From the NCBI RefSeq assembly GCF_010183535.1, contig NC_071330.1, positions 5,189,717 to 5,253,716 on the forward strand: 64,000 nt of DNA. The letters are read 5' to 3'. Both the position numbers and the translations under genes were made by a program. Shown piece by piece: positions 30,190 to 39,429 of this stretch (the first letter of the stretch is position 1; the number at the start of each line of letters is the position of its first letter). Below the pieces are notes generated by a model. The model was given only the letters and a program-made list of their open reading frames with translations, searched no databases and had not been told where the DNA came from. Source of the DNA: Caenorhabditis remanei (taxonomy: Eukaryota; Nematoda; Chromadorea; Rhabditida; Rhabditidae).

Positions 30190-31910
30190 TGAAACACTTC
30201 AAAAAAGTGAATACTGGCTGGCGTACCTTTAGCGCATTTGCAAAGTCTGAAAAAACTGCAAATTCCTGATATTCGGACATCTGGACAAACGGACATACAT
30301 ACAGACATAATCAAATCCGGGAATCCGGATAGACTGACACACATGCATTACTCTGGCGTGCCTTCGGCGCGTTTTTTGTCATTTCGGGCTTTTCGGATCC
30401 GGACACAAAGACACACTGACAGACAAATATGGATTTGTTTCAAGGCTGGCATGCCTTCGCCGCGCTTTGAGAAGTGTTGAATTCATGAAAAATAGTCCAA
30501 TGTGTTCAAGAGATCCCGTTTTTAACGATCTTTTCACAAAAAGTGAAAAACGCGTCAAAGGCACGCCAGAGAGGGAAAACGTCCGTTTTCAGAAAAATAA
30601 TTGCGACTGGACAAACAGACACACAGACAGACATCGAATTTCGGTATGGCGCGCCTGTTACGCGTTTCTGACTTTTCTGACTTTTAAAATGAAGACACAC
30701 AGACAGGCGAACATAGCAAATCACATTTTGTGCCTTGAGTCTGGCGCACGTTCGACGCGTTGTTCCAACGAGGTTGGCCCATTTGAAAGATGGATGGTCA
30801 ATTTTGTCAGAATATTTGAGTTTTTTCATAAAAAATGAATGGTCCCTTCCCACTCAAAAAAAAGAACAGTTACCTGTATTATTACTCTATCAGGTCGTTC
30901 ACCTTCTTCTCCTCACGCCGTTCACGTGATTGGATAGAGAACACTCTGTCTCTCTCCCTGCTGACCACTTGGTCCGTCGTTTGCCGTTCCGTTGCACAAA
31001 ATTTCGTTGACACGATGTACTCTGCGTCTCTCGCCTCCGCACACTCTCTCTCTCTTCAATCGAAAACCTTTTGATCTTATTATAATATATCGAGTGTTTG
31101 GTTGGTGTGGGAGAGAGAGAGTGAGTCGACAATAGGCATCCGTCATATTGGCGGTCCCTTTCCTTGTCAGAGAGATTAGATTTGATTTGTGTAGGTTACA
31201 GTAATCCTGGAGGTGAGAGCTAACGCGCGGATTACTGTAGTAGATTAGGATAGGTTAGAGGTATGTGTGTCCAGATGTCTAGATGTCCGGTAGGACTACT
31301 GTAGAGAAATAAGCTTAAAACCTGAAAGTGATGTTTGTCTGTGTTTCCGGTTGTCCAGATGTCCAGACTCCTCAAAAAGAAGCCGAACGCACGCCAGTCT
31401 GAGCTGTTGCTATGCATACTGAAATTCGATGTATGTATGTGTGTCTGTTTGTCCAGTCGCATTTTTTTTTTTGAAAACGGATATTTTCCCTCTCTGGCGT
31501 GCCTTTGACGCGTTTTTTACTTTTTGTGAAAATATCGTTGAAACACGGGATCTCTTAAAGTCAACACTTCTCAAAACGCGCCGAAGGCACGCCTGTCAAT
31601 TTTCAAATATCCCATTTTCGCTGGGGGAAAACGCGTTGCAGGCACGCCAGCCTTGAAACAAAGTGTAACTGTCTATGTTCGTCTGTCAGTGTGTCTTTGT
31701 GCCCGGAACCGAAAAGCCCGAAATGACAAAAAACGCGCCAAACGCACGCCAGCGTAATGCATATGTGTCTGTCTATCCGGATTTCCGGATTTGATTATGT
31801 CTGTCCGTGGGCCCGTGTGTCCGTTTGTCCAGATATCTTCGCGATTTTTGAGTTTTTGGAAACGCGCTAAAGGTACGCCAGCCAGTATCCACTTTTTAAA
31901 AGTGCCTACA
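30190..31910. repeat. 1.7-kb palindromic composite of GGCGTGCC blocks and minisatellite
   Basis: The left half (30190-30720) and right half (31390-31910) are inverted copies of one ordered series of blocks. From the outside inward these are AAAAAGTG-ATACTGGCTGGC, GTACCTTTAGCGC, a minisatellite, CTGGCGTGCCTTCGGCGCG, GTCATTTCGGGCTTTTCGG, a minisatellite, TTTCAAGGCTGGC, GAGAAGTGTTGA, AAGAGATCCCGTTTTTAACG, TTTTTCACAAAAAGTGAAAA and CGTCAAAGGCACGCCAGAGA. The 650-bp centre holds a CT-rich, promoter-like stretch (30890-31110). The same ordered blocks form 61565-62240. Confidence 0.7.
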
Positions 31911-32231
31911 TGTCTATTTGTGTCTGTCGAATGTCCAGATTTTGTGATAAATTTTCAAATCATGTAACGCGTCAAAGGAACGCCAGCCGGCTCAAATCTT
32001 ATGAGATTGTCTATGTGTCTGTTTAACCGTATGTCCGGATATATGTCTATGTGTCCGAATGTCCCTTTTCCAGTGATTCGAACACTTCAATTCTTACTAT
32101 CTCAGTTAGGGTATCAAAAGACGCGTCTCAGGCGCACCAGGCTGCTCAAATCTTGAAGGTTATGAGTCTATATGTTTGTATGTTTATCTAGATGTCTGTG
32201 TCTCTGAATGTCCAAATAAAAGTAAAATAAA
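31911..32231. repeat. Right-hand tail of composite array
   Basis: It continues with TGTCTGTCGAATGTCCAGAT, AACGCGTCAAAGGAACGCCAGCC, TGTCTATGTGTCCGAATGTCC and GACGCGTCTCAGGCGCACCAGG, in the same orientation as the right half of the palindrome. It ends near 32215 where the sup-26 3' region begins. Confidence 0.6.
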
Positions 32232-33637
32232 AAGATGAAATTATCTGGAATCATTTATTTACATCATTCTTGCTCATCAGAATTTTTTTGTTTGTGGGAA
32301 GACAAAGAGAGTCTCAAAATGAAATAATTTTAGAGGGGTGGAAAGGAACGAACAATTTACTTAATAAGGGGGGAAGATGTGGTGGGGAAGGAAATGTGAT
32401 TGTCATTGAAATGGTTAGGAATTTCAAAAAATGGAAATCATTTTAGAAGAGTAGGAAGATTTAGGGGTGGATGAATAAAGGACTACTCGACGATGACGCA
32501 ACACTTGTCACCGGGAGGAGTGGGGGGAGGATTCAGATAGGGATAAGAGAGTTTGTATGGTTTTGTATGTATGGTTAGGAGCGACGGTACGGTGGAGAGT
32601 GGACCCAAGTAAACAACAATAACAGAACAAACGGTCAATCAACAATTAGTTTAATTAGGGAGGGGGCGGAGCTTATTTTAAGAGAGAGGTCAAAAATGTG
32701 TATGAAAGAGAAAAAGGACAATCAGTTCCTAGATGGGGGGTCTATGTACAAGTGAAATGAGGGGAAATGTTCGTTTAAAAGGGGGACAGAAAGGAGGAAA
32801 AGAAAGAAATGAGCACTTGAAACCAGTCAAAGAGACAGAAAAAGTTATAGATAGAGGGGGGAATATCAGTTCATATAGTTAGTTAGGATAGATTTATATA
32901 GTTAGATTTATAGAAAAGAGAGAGTGTGTTGAAATGAGAGAGACGCAGACGGAGAGAGATGATGAGAAATCAACAAAAAAACCAGTGCATTTTCAGGGGG
33001 GAGGAGTTTCGAGGGTGGGGGGTTCGCTTGTTGTCTTCATGAAACGATTATTTCTTGGAGAGATTCATCAACATTTTTGGGATTTCTGGTGGTGGTGGTG
33101 GTGTAATCTGATTCGCCTAACAACATGTGTAGAGAAGAGAGAGAGGTTTGATCTAGTGGAGTCTAGTGGAGGTGTGAGGATCCCGATGGTTTTAGGTTTG
33201 ATTCCATTCACGTTGTTTGACTTTTTCAAAGAATGCAAAAGAAAAAAAGTGGGAGGAATCGAACCAAAAACCCCCGGAGTCTCATCCATCCCTGTTCCCA
33301 CCTGCGCCACCTCACCGCGATGAGAACATCAATCGCGAAGGGCGTATAGAAAAGTGAAGGAAAATGGTGGAAAGGGAGGCTCCACTAGACAAGTGGTAGA
33401 TCAAAAACAAAAACAAAAAAAGTATTTTTTTCAGAGTTGATGAATGAAAAAGAGGGATTGTTTCAGTGAGAGAGAAGGGCGGCTAACAATATGAACATGG
33501 GTATTGATTGCGGCGCATTTTGTGTGTGTTTGGTTGGGGTTTTTTGAGGATTGGAGTGATTGAGGATTTCAGAGAGAGAAAGAGAAGTTCAGGACGGGCG
33601 GCTCGCTTATTGTGGAATCGGCTGGAAATACTAAATT
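32232..33637 (-). other. Probable long 3' UTR/flank of sup-26
   Basis: This 1.4-kb stretch after the sup-26 stop is free of minisatellite. It is A/G-rich on the plus strand (AGGGGGGAAGATGTGG type) and thus C/T-rich in the sup-26 transcript. It ends with AATCATTTATTTACATC at 32249-32265, whose inverse contains AAATAAA-type poly(A) signals. It contains one tRNA-like module at 33249-33320. No coding frame is convincing. The UTR assignment is inference from composition and boundaries. Confidence 0.4.
33249..33320 (-). other. tRNA-like module b
   Basis: Minus strand: GGTGAGGTGGCGCAGGTGGG (box A) and, 35 nt later, GGTTCGATTCCTCCCAC (box B), then TTTTTTTC terminator. TTTTCTATACGCCC lies upstream of it at about 33340. 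The acceptor stem is not convincing. Confidence 0.5.
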
Positions 33638-36399
33638 TTAGGATGCTGCTTGAATCTGGAAGTGGGCGGAGTCGGCCGCCGAAACGCCACACACCTTTTT
33701 GTTGCGTCCATTGTTTGGATTCATGTTGTAGAACTGTTGATTGCCTCCCTGTCCGCCTTGCCCTCCAGCTTGTCCACCCTGTCCACCGGCGTTCTGTGCT
33801 CCGTACATGTGAGCTCCGTACATATCGTTTCCACCGTTAGCCTGTGGATTACCGCCACCGACGTGCATACCGCCCATCTGCGAGGCCAACGAGTTGACGT
33901 CGTAGTGTTGTTGGTAGACGGCGGCCGGATGGTAACCGTAGTACGATTGATAGACTTGTGGGTACTGCATACGTTGGATCATGTCCGGGTTGTTGATCGA
34001 GTGCTGAAAGTGAAAGAAATTTGAAAATTGGATCACTGATGTGGTGTGGTGCAATACGCAACGCGCGTGGTCGACCGTGCGTTGCGGTCGGTGTAAAACT
34101 AGGCGCGACAGGTAGGGGTGTCTTATCGAATTCTACAAAAAAACTGTAAATCTACCCACTAGTAACCTAGAAAATTCAAAAAAAATTCGCCAACTTACAA
34201 CCAATTTCTACGAATTTTCGCAAGGAAATTTCAAAAAATGTTCTAATAAGAATATGTAAAACTTAGTTATAATCATTTGCTATAATTCATAACCTAAAAA
34301 AATTGTACCTGAAACCTAGAAAAACGCAAAATAGCGTGATGACGTAGAAACCCAAAAAAGTTAGTCCACTAACTTCAGAGCCAAATTCCACTAAATTTTT
34401 CTATAAGGACTAAAAAGAAAATGCAATTTTAAATGCTTTCTTGGAAGCGAAATTCATAAATTTTAACTCCCTTATACAGAAAACTAGAAAAACCTAAATG
34501 AACTTTTTCAATAAGATAGTCTATAAAGGCTAGTACCTTTTCTAAAAATGGGCCTAGAAAACCCCACAGAGACGTGCGCAAGGCCTCCCTACCTGTCCAT
34601 TTAAAAACGCGTTCAACACAGGCGGTCCCAGAGAGCTAAACTGTTGGAATGGGTGTCTCGGTATACCGGTACCAACCTTACTCTTCCTGCCGGTATCCGC
34701 TTGTTTAATAAGGAGAGCCGGTCCCTCTTTAGTCATGTTCTCGAATCGTCCTCCGTTGAGTGCCGAAATGATCACCTCGCACTTTTCCTTCGAGTCCATT
34801 CTCGCGAATCCGACGCCACGAGAATTGTTGTCCGGAGTGCGGAGGATACGTGTCGAGATGACCATTCCGTACTTGTTCAACTCGCTCTCCAACATTTGTT
34901 CAGTGAAATCCAATGGAAGATTCGCAATGTACAAGTTGGTTGGGTCTTGCTCTTGTTGTTGAAGCTTCGCCATCTGAGCCTGGACACCCTCAGTGTTGAG
35001 TCCATCGACGGCGGCGGCGGCGGCTTGTGGAGACTCAAAGTCGACGAAACCGTATCCCTTGCAGTTGTTGGTGGCTTTGTCCATGATTGCCTTAGTCGAG
35101 GCGATGTTTCCATACTTGGAGCACATCTCACGAAGAGTGTCATCATTCGTGTTTGGTGCCAATCCACGGATGTAGAGATTGGTCTGAAAGAATGGGAATG
35201 GTCAGATTAACGGCACCGAATAAAATGAGGAATTGAGACGTCTAACGTCTACTAATGATTTTTTGGCCGTACAGAACTGGGCGTGGCGGTGGCGAAATTC
35301 GAGGAGGGATGAGGTTGACGTTGTGAAGTGGGTGGTTGTGATGGTGGAAGAGGAACTCGTCGCGAACTCACCGAGCTCAATGGAGTCGAGTCATGGTGTT
35401 GTTGACCGTCACGTGGAGCCGTGTAACGACCGTAGCCATTGCTGTTTCCGAACGGTCCGCTTCCTCCTCTCATATGGTTTTGGGGACGCTGTAATGATTT
35501 TTGTTGATTGGAGAGTTCTATACTGGAGGTAAATGGAAAGGGGGATTTGGGACAGTCAAGAACTATTAAGATCGGAAAAAAATCGGTTGATACAGTGTTA
35601 GACCGTGTTAGGTCGTTAAGGACATTCTAGGCCCTCATAGACGATTTTCGATTTCTGACGGTCTTAACAAATGCAAACGGTTCAAAACGGTAAAAAGAAC
35701 TAAAACCGTTTTAGGCCGTTCTGAAACTTGAAGAAATCTCAGATGGTCTAACATGGTCTGTCAAGATCGAAAACGGGTTAAAACGGTCGAAAGCGGTCTA
35801 AAACGGTCTAAAACGGTCTGGTACAGTCAAAACCTTCTGAAACAGACTGGGACGGTCGAAAACGGTAGAACACTATCTCAGCCAGTCTTAACCGATCTCA
35901 ACCGATTTCCACTATTTCAGACCGTTCTCGGCTGTTCTAGACCACCTAGAACCCTCTAAAAATTCTTTTTTTTTCCATAACTCACCCCTCCATAGAATTG
36001 GCGTTGACCATGATGTTGTGGTGGTCCTTGTCCTTGACCACCTTGTTGAGGAGCCCCTTGCGGCTGTTGTTGTTGTTGTTGCTGTTGTGGAGCGGCAACC
36101 GAAGACGTGTTCATTCTTGAATTATGTGCTTGTTGAGAGGAGTGTGAATTCTGATGGTGATTGTTGTTGGTACGTGATGGAGGATGATGATGGTATTGAT
36201 TAGATGAAGTAGTATGAGGAGATGAAGAATGAGTTTGAGGAGAATTTGTGGAAGATGAGTGATGTTGGTGGTATGGTTGGTTTCGTTGATGTTGATGATG
36301 ATGGTGTTGAGGAATTGGTGGTGGTGGATAGTTCAGAAGGCCACCCTTATCGCTTCTCGGATACGATTGTTGTTGCGAGTTCTGGGCAGTTGGCGGCAT
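33638..36399 (-). CDS. sup-26: SUP-26, RBMS-type RNA-binding protein
   Basis: Cytoplasmic RNA-binding protein of the RBMS/MSSP family; in C. elegans sup-26 represses tra-2 translation. Exons in coding order: 36399 (or upstream)-35986, 35488-35372, 35183-34593, 34003-33638; about 495 aa. The N-terminal 140 residues are low complexity with His-, Gln- and Pro-rich runs. RRM1 has RNP2 LYIRGL and RNP1 KGYGFVDF. The linker [20 protein letters not shown] is an RBMS hallmark. RRM2 has LYIANL and RGVGFARM. The C-terminus is Gly/Asn/Gln/Tyr-rich ([17 protein letters not shown]). Start: the exon opens RVGDSLPP before Met at 36399, and the upstream spliced exon has stops in all frames, so Met36399 is the simplest start. 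The 3' end could also splice at NKK/gtgtgt near 33693. Confidence 0.88.
35560..35955. repeat. Degenerate 10-bp tandem repeat in sup-26 intron
   Basis: Units close to CGGTCTAAAA / AACGGTCTGA repeat imperfectly about 30 times between the exons ending at 35488 and starting at 35986, best conserved at 35765-35825. Period about 10-11 bp. It is purely intronic. Confidence 0.65.
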
Positions 36400-36534
36400 C
36401 GGTGGTAACGAATCGCCAACACGCTGCAAACAGCACAAGAAACAACAGTGAGAAGCGATATTTTTAGGATAGAAAGATATAGAAAGAGAAAGTTACAAGA
36501 AAGGATAGAAAAAGAAAAAAAGCAAAAAAGTTTT

Positions 36535-36608
36535 GGCGCCGTGCGGGGGTTGAACCATCGACCCTCGGAACGCCGATCAGACTCCTTACCACCTCGGCCA
36601 CCAGGGCA
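36535..36608 (-). other. tRNA-like module c
   Basis: Minus strand: CCCTGGTGGCCGAGGTGGTA (box A of Leu/Ser type), then GGGTCGATGGTTCAACCCCC (T-arm/box B) and AACTTTTTTGCTTTTTTT terminator. CCTTTATATCC lies about 30 nt upstream (36632-36642). It is in the sup-26 first intron, sense to sup-26. No variable arm and no paired acceptor stem. Confidence 0.5.
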
Positions 36609-36885
36609 GAAGGCGACGCGAGGTGGTTAGGGTGGATATAAAGGACAAGATAGAGAAAGAGAAAGAGAGCCTACGGACCACCAACATCATGCAAATAGAG
36701 AAAGATGAATTTCTGGTGTGACGTCACTCACGTCTTCTGTCCAGATGGGAAACACAGAAGACGTGATAAGATGTGAGATCGTCACCCTTTGAGAAGTGCT
36801 AAAACACTTAAGAAAACATGCAATTTCTAGATAGAGATAGAGATAGAGAGGTGCAGAGAGAAAACATTGAGTTCTTTATACTTAC

Positions 36886-36978
36886 CTCGGTTAAGTTATT
36901 GGTTGGTTATAGGAGACTGGGTATAGAGGGGATGGATTAAGTGAAGACGGTAGATGGGAGTGTCGAAAGCAACGTGGC
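36886..36978 (-). other. sup-26 5' UTR exon
   Basis: On the minus strand TTTTATTACAG precedes 36978 and GTAAGTATAAAG follows 36886, so both splice sites are strong. Stops occur in all three frames (for example TAACTTAACCGAG at the 3' end), so the exon is noncoding. It fits upstream of the exon at 36423, with translation starting at 36399. Confidence 0.5.
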
Positions 36979-37372
36979 CTGTAATAAAAGTTAGGTAGAT
37001 ATTTGAAATTTGAATGAGAAGAGTGAGAGAGAGATAAGATCATGACATGAAGAACAGAAAGAAAGAAGAAAAGAAGTTAAAAGAAATGAGAATGACCCCA
37101 CAGTAAGGAGGGAGGATAAAAAATGGGCATTCTTCTTCTCTTAGTGCGCAAGAAGACAAGAAGAAGACCCCCGGCCTTGACCGGCGCGCGTCCCGGACAT
37201 AGGAATCGAATGGACTTGAGAAGGGGGACATACATTCCAAAAAAAACTGAAAAACAAGAATGGGGGTACTGTAGCTTGTGACTCATAGGAATTGTACGGT
37301 TTTGTGAGTGTTGCTCTGCGGCATGAAAGGGCATAGTGATGATTCATAAGTAAAAAGAAAAATAGTTATGCT

Positions 37373-37430
37373 GTGCCGGGGTATTGAACCCGACCCCTTG
37401 GAACGCGTTCCCATCTGAGCCACGTCTGCA
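37373..37430 (-). other. tRNA-like module d (short)
   Basis: Minus strand: GACGTGGCTCAGATGGGAAC (box A) and GGGTCGGGTTCAATACCCC (T-arm) are only about 20 nt apart, too close for a full anticodon arm, followed by TATTTTTCTTTTT. TTTTATATACATTC lies upstream at about 37455. It is a truncated tRNA-like element. Confidence 0.45.
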
Positions 37431-39100
37431 TGAAATGAAGTGGATGGGAAAGAATGTATATAAAAGTGAGGGGAAGAGAAAGAAATTTAAAAAATCAGCG
37501 GACAACAATGGCGCCGGCACCGACACCTCAAGGGCGCCGGATAAAGGGCATGGTGAAGAAGAAATGTTTACCACCGTCACCACCTGACGAAAACGCGGAA
37601 CTTTTAGCGGGGGGCAGCAGTGGGGGTCAAATCAAAACTTAATGCATCAATGATCAAAAAGTGCATTCCATTCCCTCCCTAGAGAATAGGTCTAATGGTG
37701 GTCAGATGGTGGGTGGGGGGGGGGGGGGGGGACCACCCAAGCCGCAAGCTCCGCCCCCTACAAAACCACCCGATCAAACTACATACGAAAAAAAGTACTG
37801 TGGTGGATATGGTAACAAGGGAGAGAGTGAGCAGAGAAAAAACTAAAGGGAGAAGACGAGGGAGGGAAGACTACTCACTCGCGCGGGGAGGTCGGCCTTC
37901 CCGGCCGTACACACACACACTACCCATCATCCATCTCGGCCCCTCTCCTGCACACACACACATACTCACAAAAAAAGAAAGAAAAAGAAGAAGAAGGGAA
38001 TGAATGGATGTGTCCATCTCTATCTCCCCCAAAACGTCAAGGACACATCGTATTCAATCAACTTGGGATGGGATACACAGCCCAAAAAAATTTTCTACAG
38101 TACCCCCATAGGATCACTTGTCGGATTGACCAGGCTTTTGCGCATCCTCTGAAACCCAGCTAACCCAATGAATCTTGAATCCTAAATCTCTGATACCGTA
38201 CCCATCTACAGTACACTTCCTAAGCCCCGCCCTTTACTGCCTTATCAGTGGATTCCCCTCTCTCTCTCTCTGAAGCATCTAAGCCCCGCCCCCTTTTTTC
38301 TTTCAAAACTGAAAAAGCAGCGAATCGATTGACGTTTGGTCACATGCATCGACGCGTTCACTCTCGAAAAGGAGAGTCTAGGCAAAGCTGGCAGCGTGCC
38401 AAGAAAAAAAAAGTGGTGAGGGCTGGTAAGAACGCGCGCGCGTAGCCCCCCTCACACACACATACACAGAAGAGATGAGATCGCGCGCGGGCAGCACACA
38501 AACGGTGGAAGAGAAATAGTGGCCGTGAGGGGAAGCGCAGGCCGCGAGGCGAAAGTGGGCGGGGCTTGGAACGATGCCAAGGCATATGGAGTGTCCTAGA
38601 GAGGGAGGGGGAGACCCCCCTTCTCTTTCTGATCACGAGTTGTTTGTTGGATTGGGTGATGGTGGACACAGGGGCCTCCCTCTACGCGTCGAATGAATGA
38701 GGAGGACCAGGGGAAGATAGAGAGTAGGTCAATAACGGAGAGTAGCGGTATTCCATCTTTTGACGTCTGGCGTCTCTTCGATCGACACAATGTCTCGCTC
38801 ACGCGGAGCGGTCGACACGCGGTCGGTAGGGAGAGAGGAGGCGAGGAGAGAGATGACCAGTGTGAGCGCTCGGGGCAATGATGAGGCAAATTGGGGCGGA
38901 CAGGGTGAAAGAGAAGCAAACACGTTAGAAGTTGGCATGGTGCCAAGTGGGCGTGTCGCCGCGCCGGTAGATCGGAAAGGCCACCCAAGTAGAAAAAACG
39001 ACAAGGAGAAAGATGGAGCGCGCGGGCGCCCAGAAGGATAGAAGGTCATAAATCAAGGAAAGGAGAGTTTGAATTCAAATGAGTAGAATGAGAGAACTTT
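37431..39100. other. Noncoding GA/CT-rich region upstream of sup-26
   Basis: It contains a G17 run (37715-37731), CACACACACA-type microsatellites near 37908 and 37950, CGCGCGCG at 38433-38442, and several GGGCGGGGCTT-like boxes (38230, 38285, 38557). Open frames here are composition artefacts with no family match. It could hold distal promoter or 5' UTR elements of sup-26. Confidence 0.4.
37715..37731 (+). repeat. G17 homopolymer tract
   Basis: An uninterrupted run of 17 guanines lies between GGTGGGT and ACCACCC. Such poly-G tracts are known in C. elegans to need the DOG-1/FANCJ helicase for stability. It could form a G-quadruplex. Confidence 0.85.
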
Positions 39101-39102
39101 TG

Positions 39103-39171
39103 GAAGAGGGATCGAACCAGGGACTCGTCGGGTGACGGTTGACTGCTCACCCAACTGAGCCAAACCTACGG
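39103..39171 (-). other. tRNA-like module e (array member 1)
   Basis: Minus strand: GTAGGTTTGGCTCAGTTGGG (box A), GAGTCCCTGGTTCGATCCC (box B). TTCATATATTCCCTTCAAG lies about 17-35 nt upstream. The downstream T-run is weak (CCAAAAGTTCTC). Confidence 0.5.
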
Positions 39172-39232
39172 AATTCTTGGTCATCTTGAAGGGAATATAT
39201 GAAGGAAGGGGAGAACGAGAAATTATGAAAAT

Positions 39233-39291
39233 TGAGCCGCAGACCTTTTGCTTGCTGGCCGAGTGCTCACCCAGCTGAGCTACACCTGCCG
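39233..39291 (-). other. tRNA-like module f (array member 2)
   Basis: Minus strand: GGCAGGTGTAGCTCAGCTGG (box A) and CTGCGGCTCAATTTTC, a damaged box B. TCTTATATACCTTTCAAGC lies just upstream, close to the corresponding block of module e. Terminator-like TTTT falls inside the decayed box B. Confidence 0.45.
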
Positions 39292-39344
39292 AATCTCTCA
39301 CTAGCTTGAAAGGTATATAAGAGAATGAAAGAATTTGAAAAAAT

Positions 39345-39413
39345 CCAACCGGGAATCGAACCCGGAACCCTCTGTTTGCCGTGCGCGCGCTCAACCACCT
39401 GCGCCACACCTGT
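39345..39413 (-). other. tRNA-like module g (array member 3)
   Basis: Minus strand: AGGTGTGGCGCAGGTGGTTG, D-stem GCGC/GCGC, and GTTCCGGGTTCGATTCCCGG with a perfect 5-bp T-stem, then TTGGATTTTTTC. The 7 nt before the D-arm do not pair with the 7 nt after the T-arm. GGGCCCTTCAAGGTG lies upstream, in line with modules e and f. Confidence 0.55.
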
Positions 39414-39429
39414 GGGAACTCTCGCACAC

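Noticed and set aside
19635..32230. CRISPR-like direct repeats
   Set aside because: The units are degenerate minisatellite without constant-length spacers, and this is a eukaryotic genome.
34644..35210. 188-codon plus-strand open frame opposite sup-26
   Set aside because: It is antisense to the two RRMs, whose RNP motifs identify the minus strand as coding.
35956..36467. Plus-strand frames with Val/Asp-rich repeats
   Set aside because: Antisense of the sup-26 His/Gln-rich exon.
38248..39049. Several 60-130 codon frames in the GA/GC-rich region upstream of sup-26
   Set aside because: Arg/Ser/Pro-rich composition artefacts overlapping on both strands, with no splice signals or domains.
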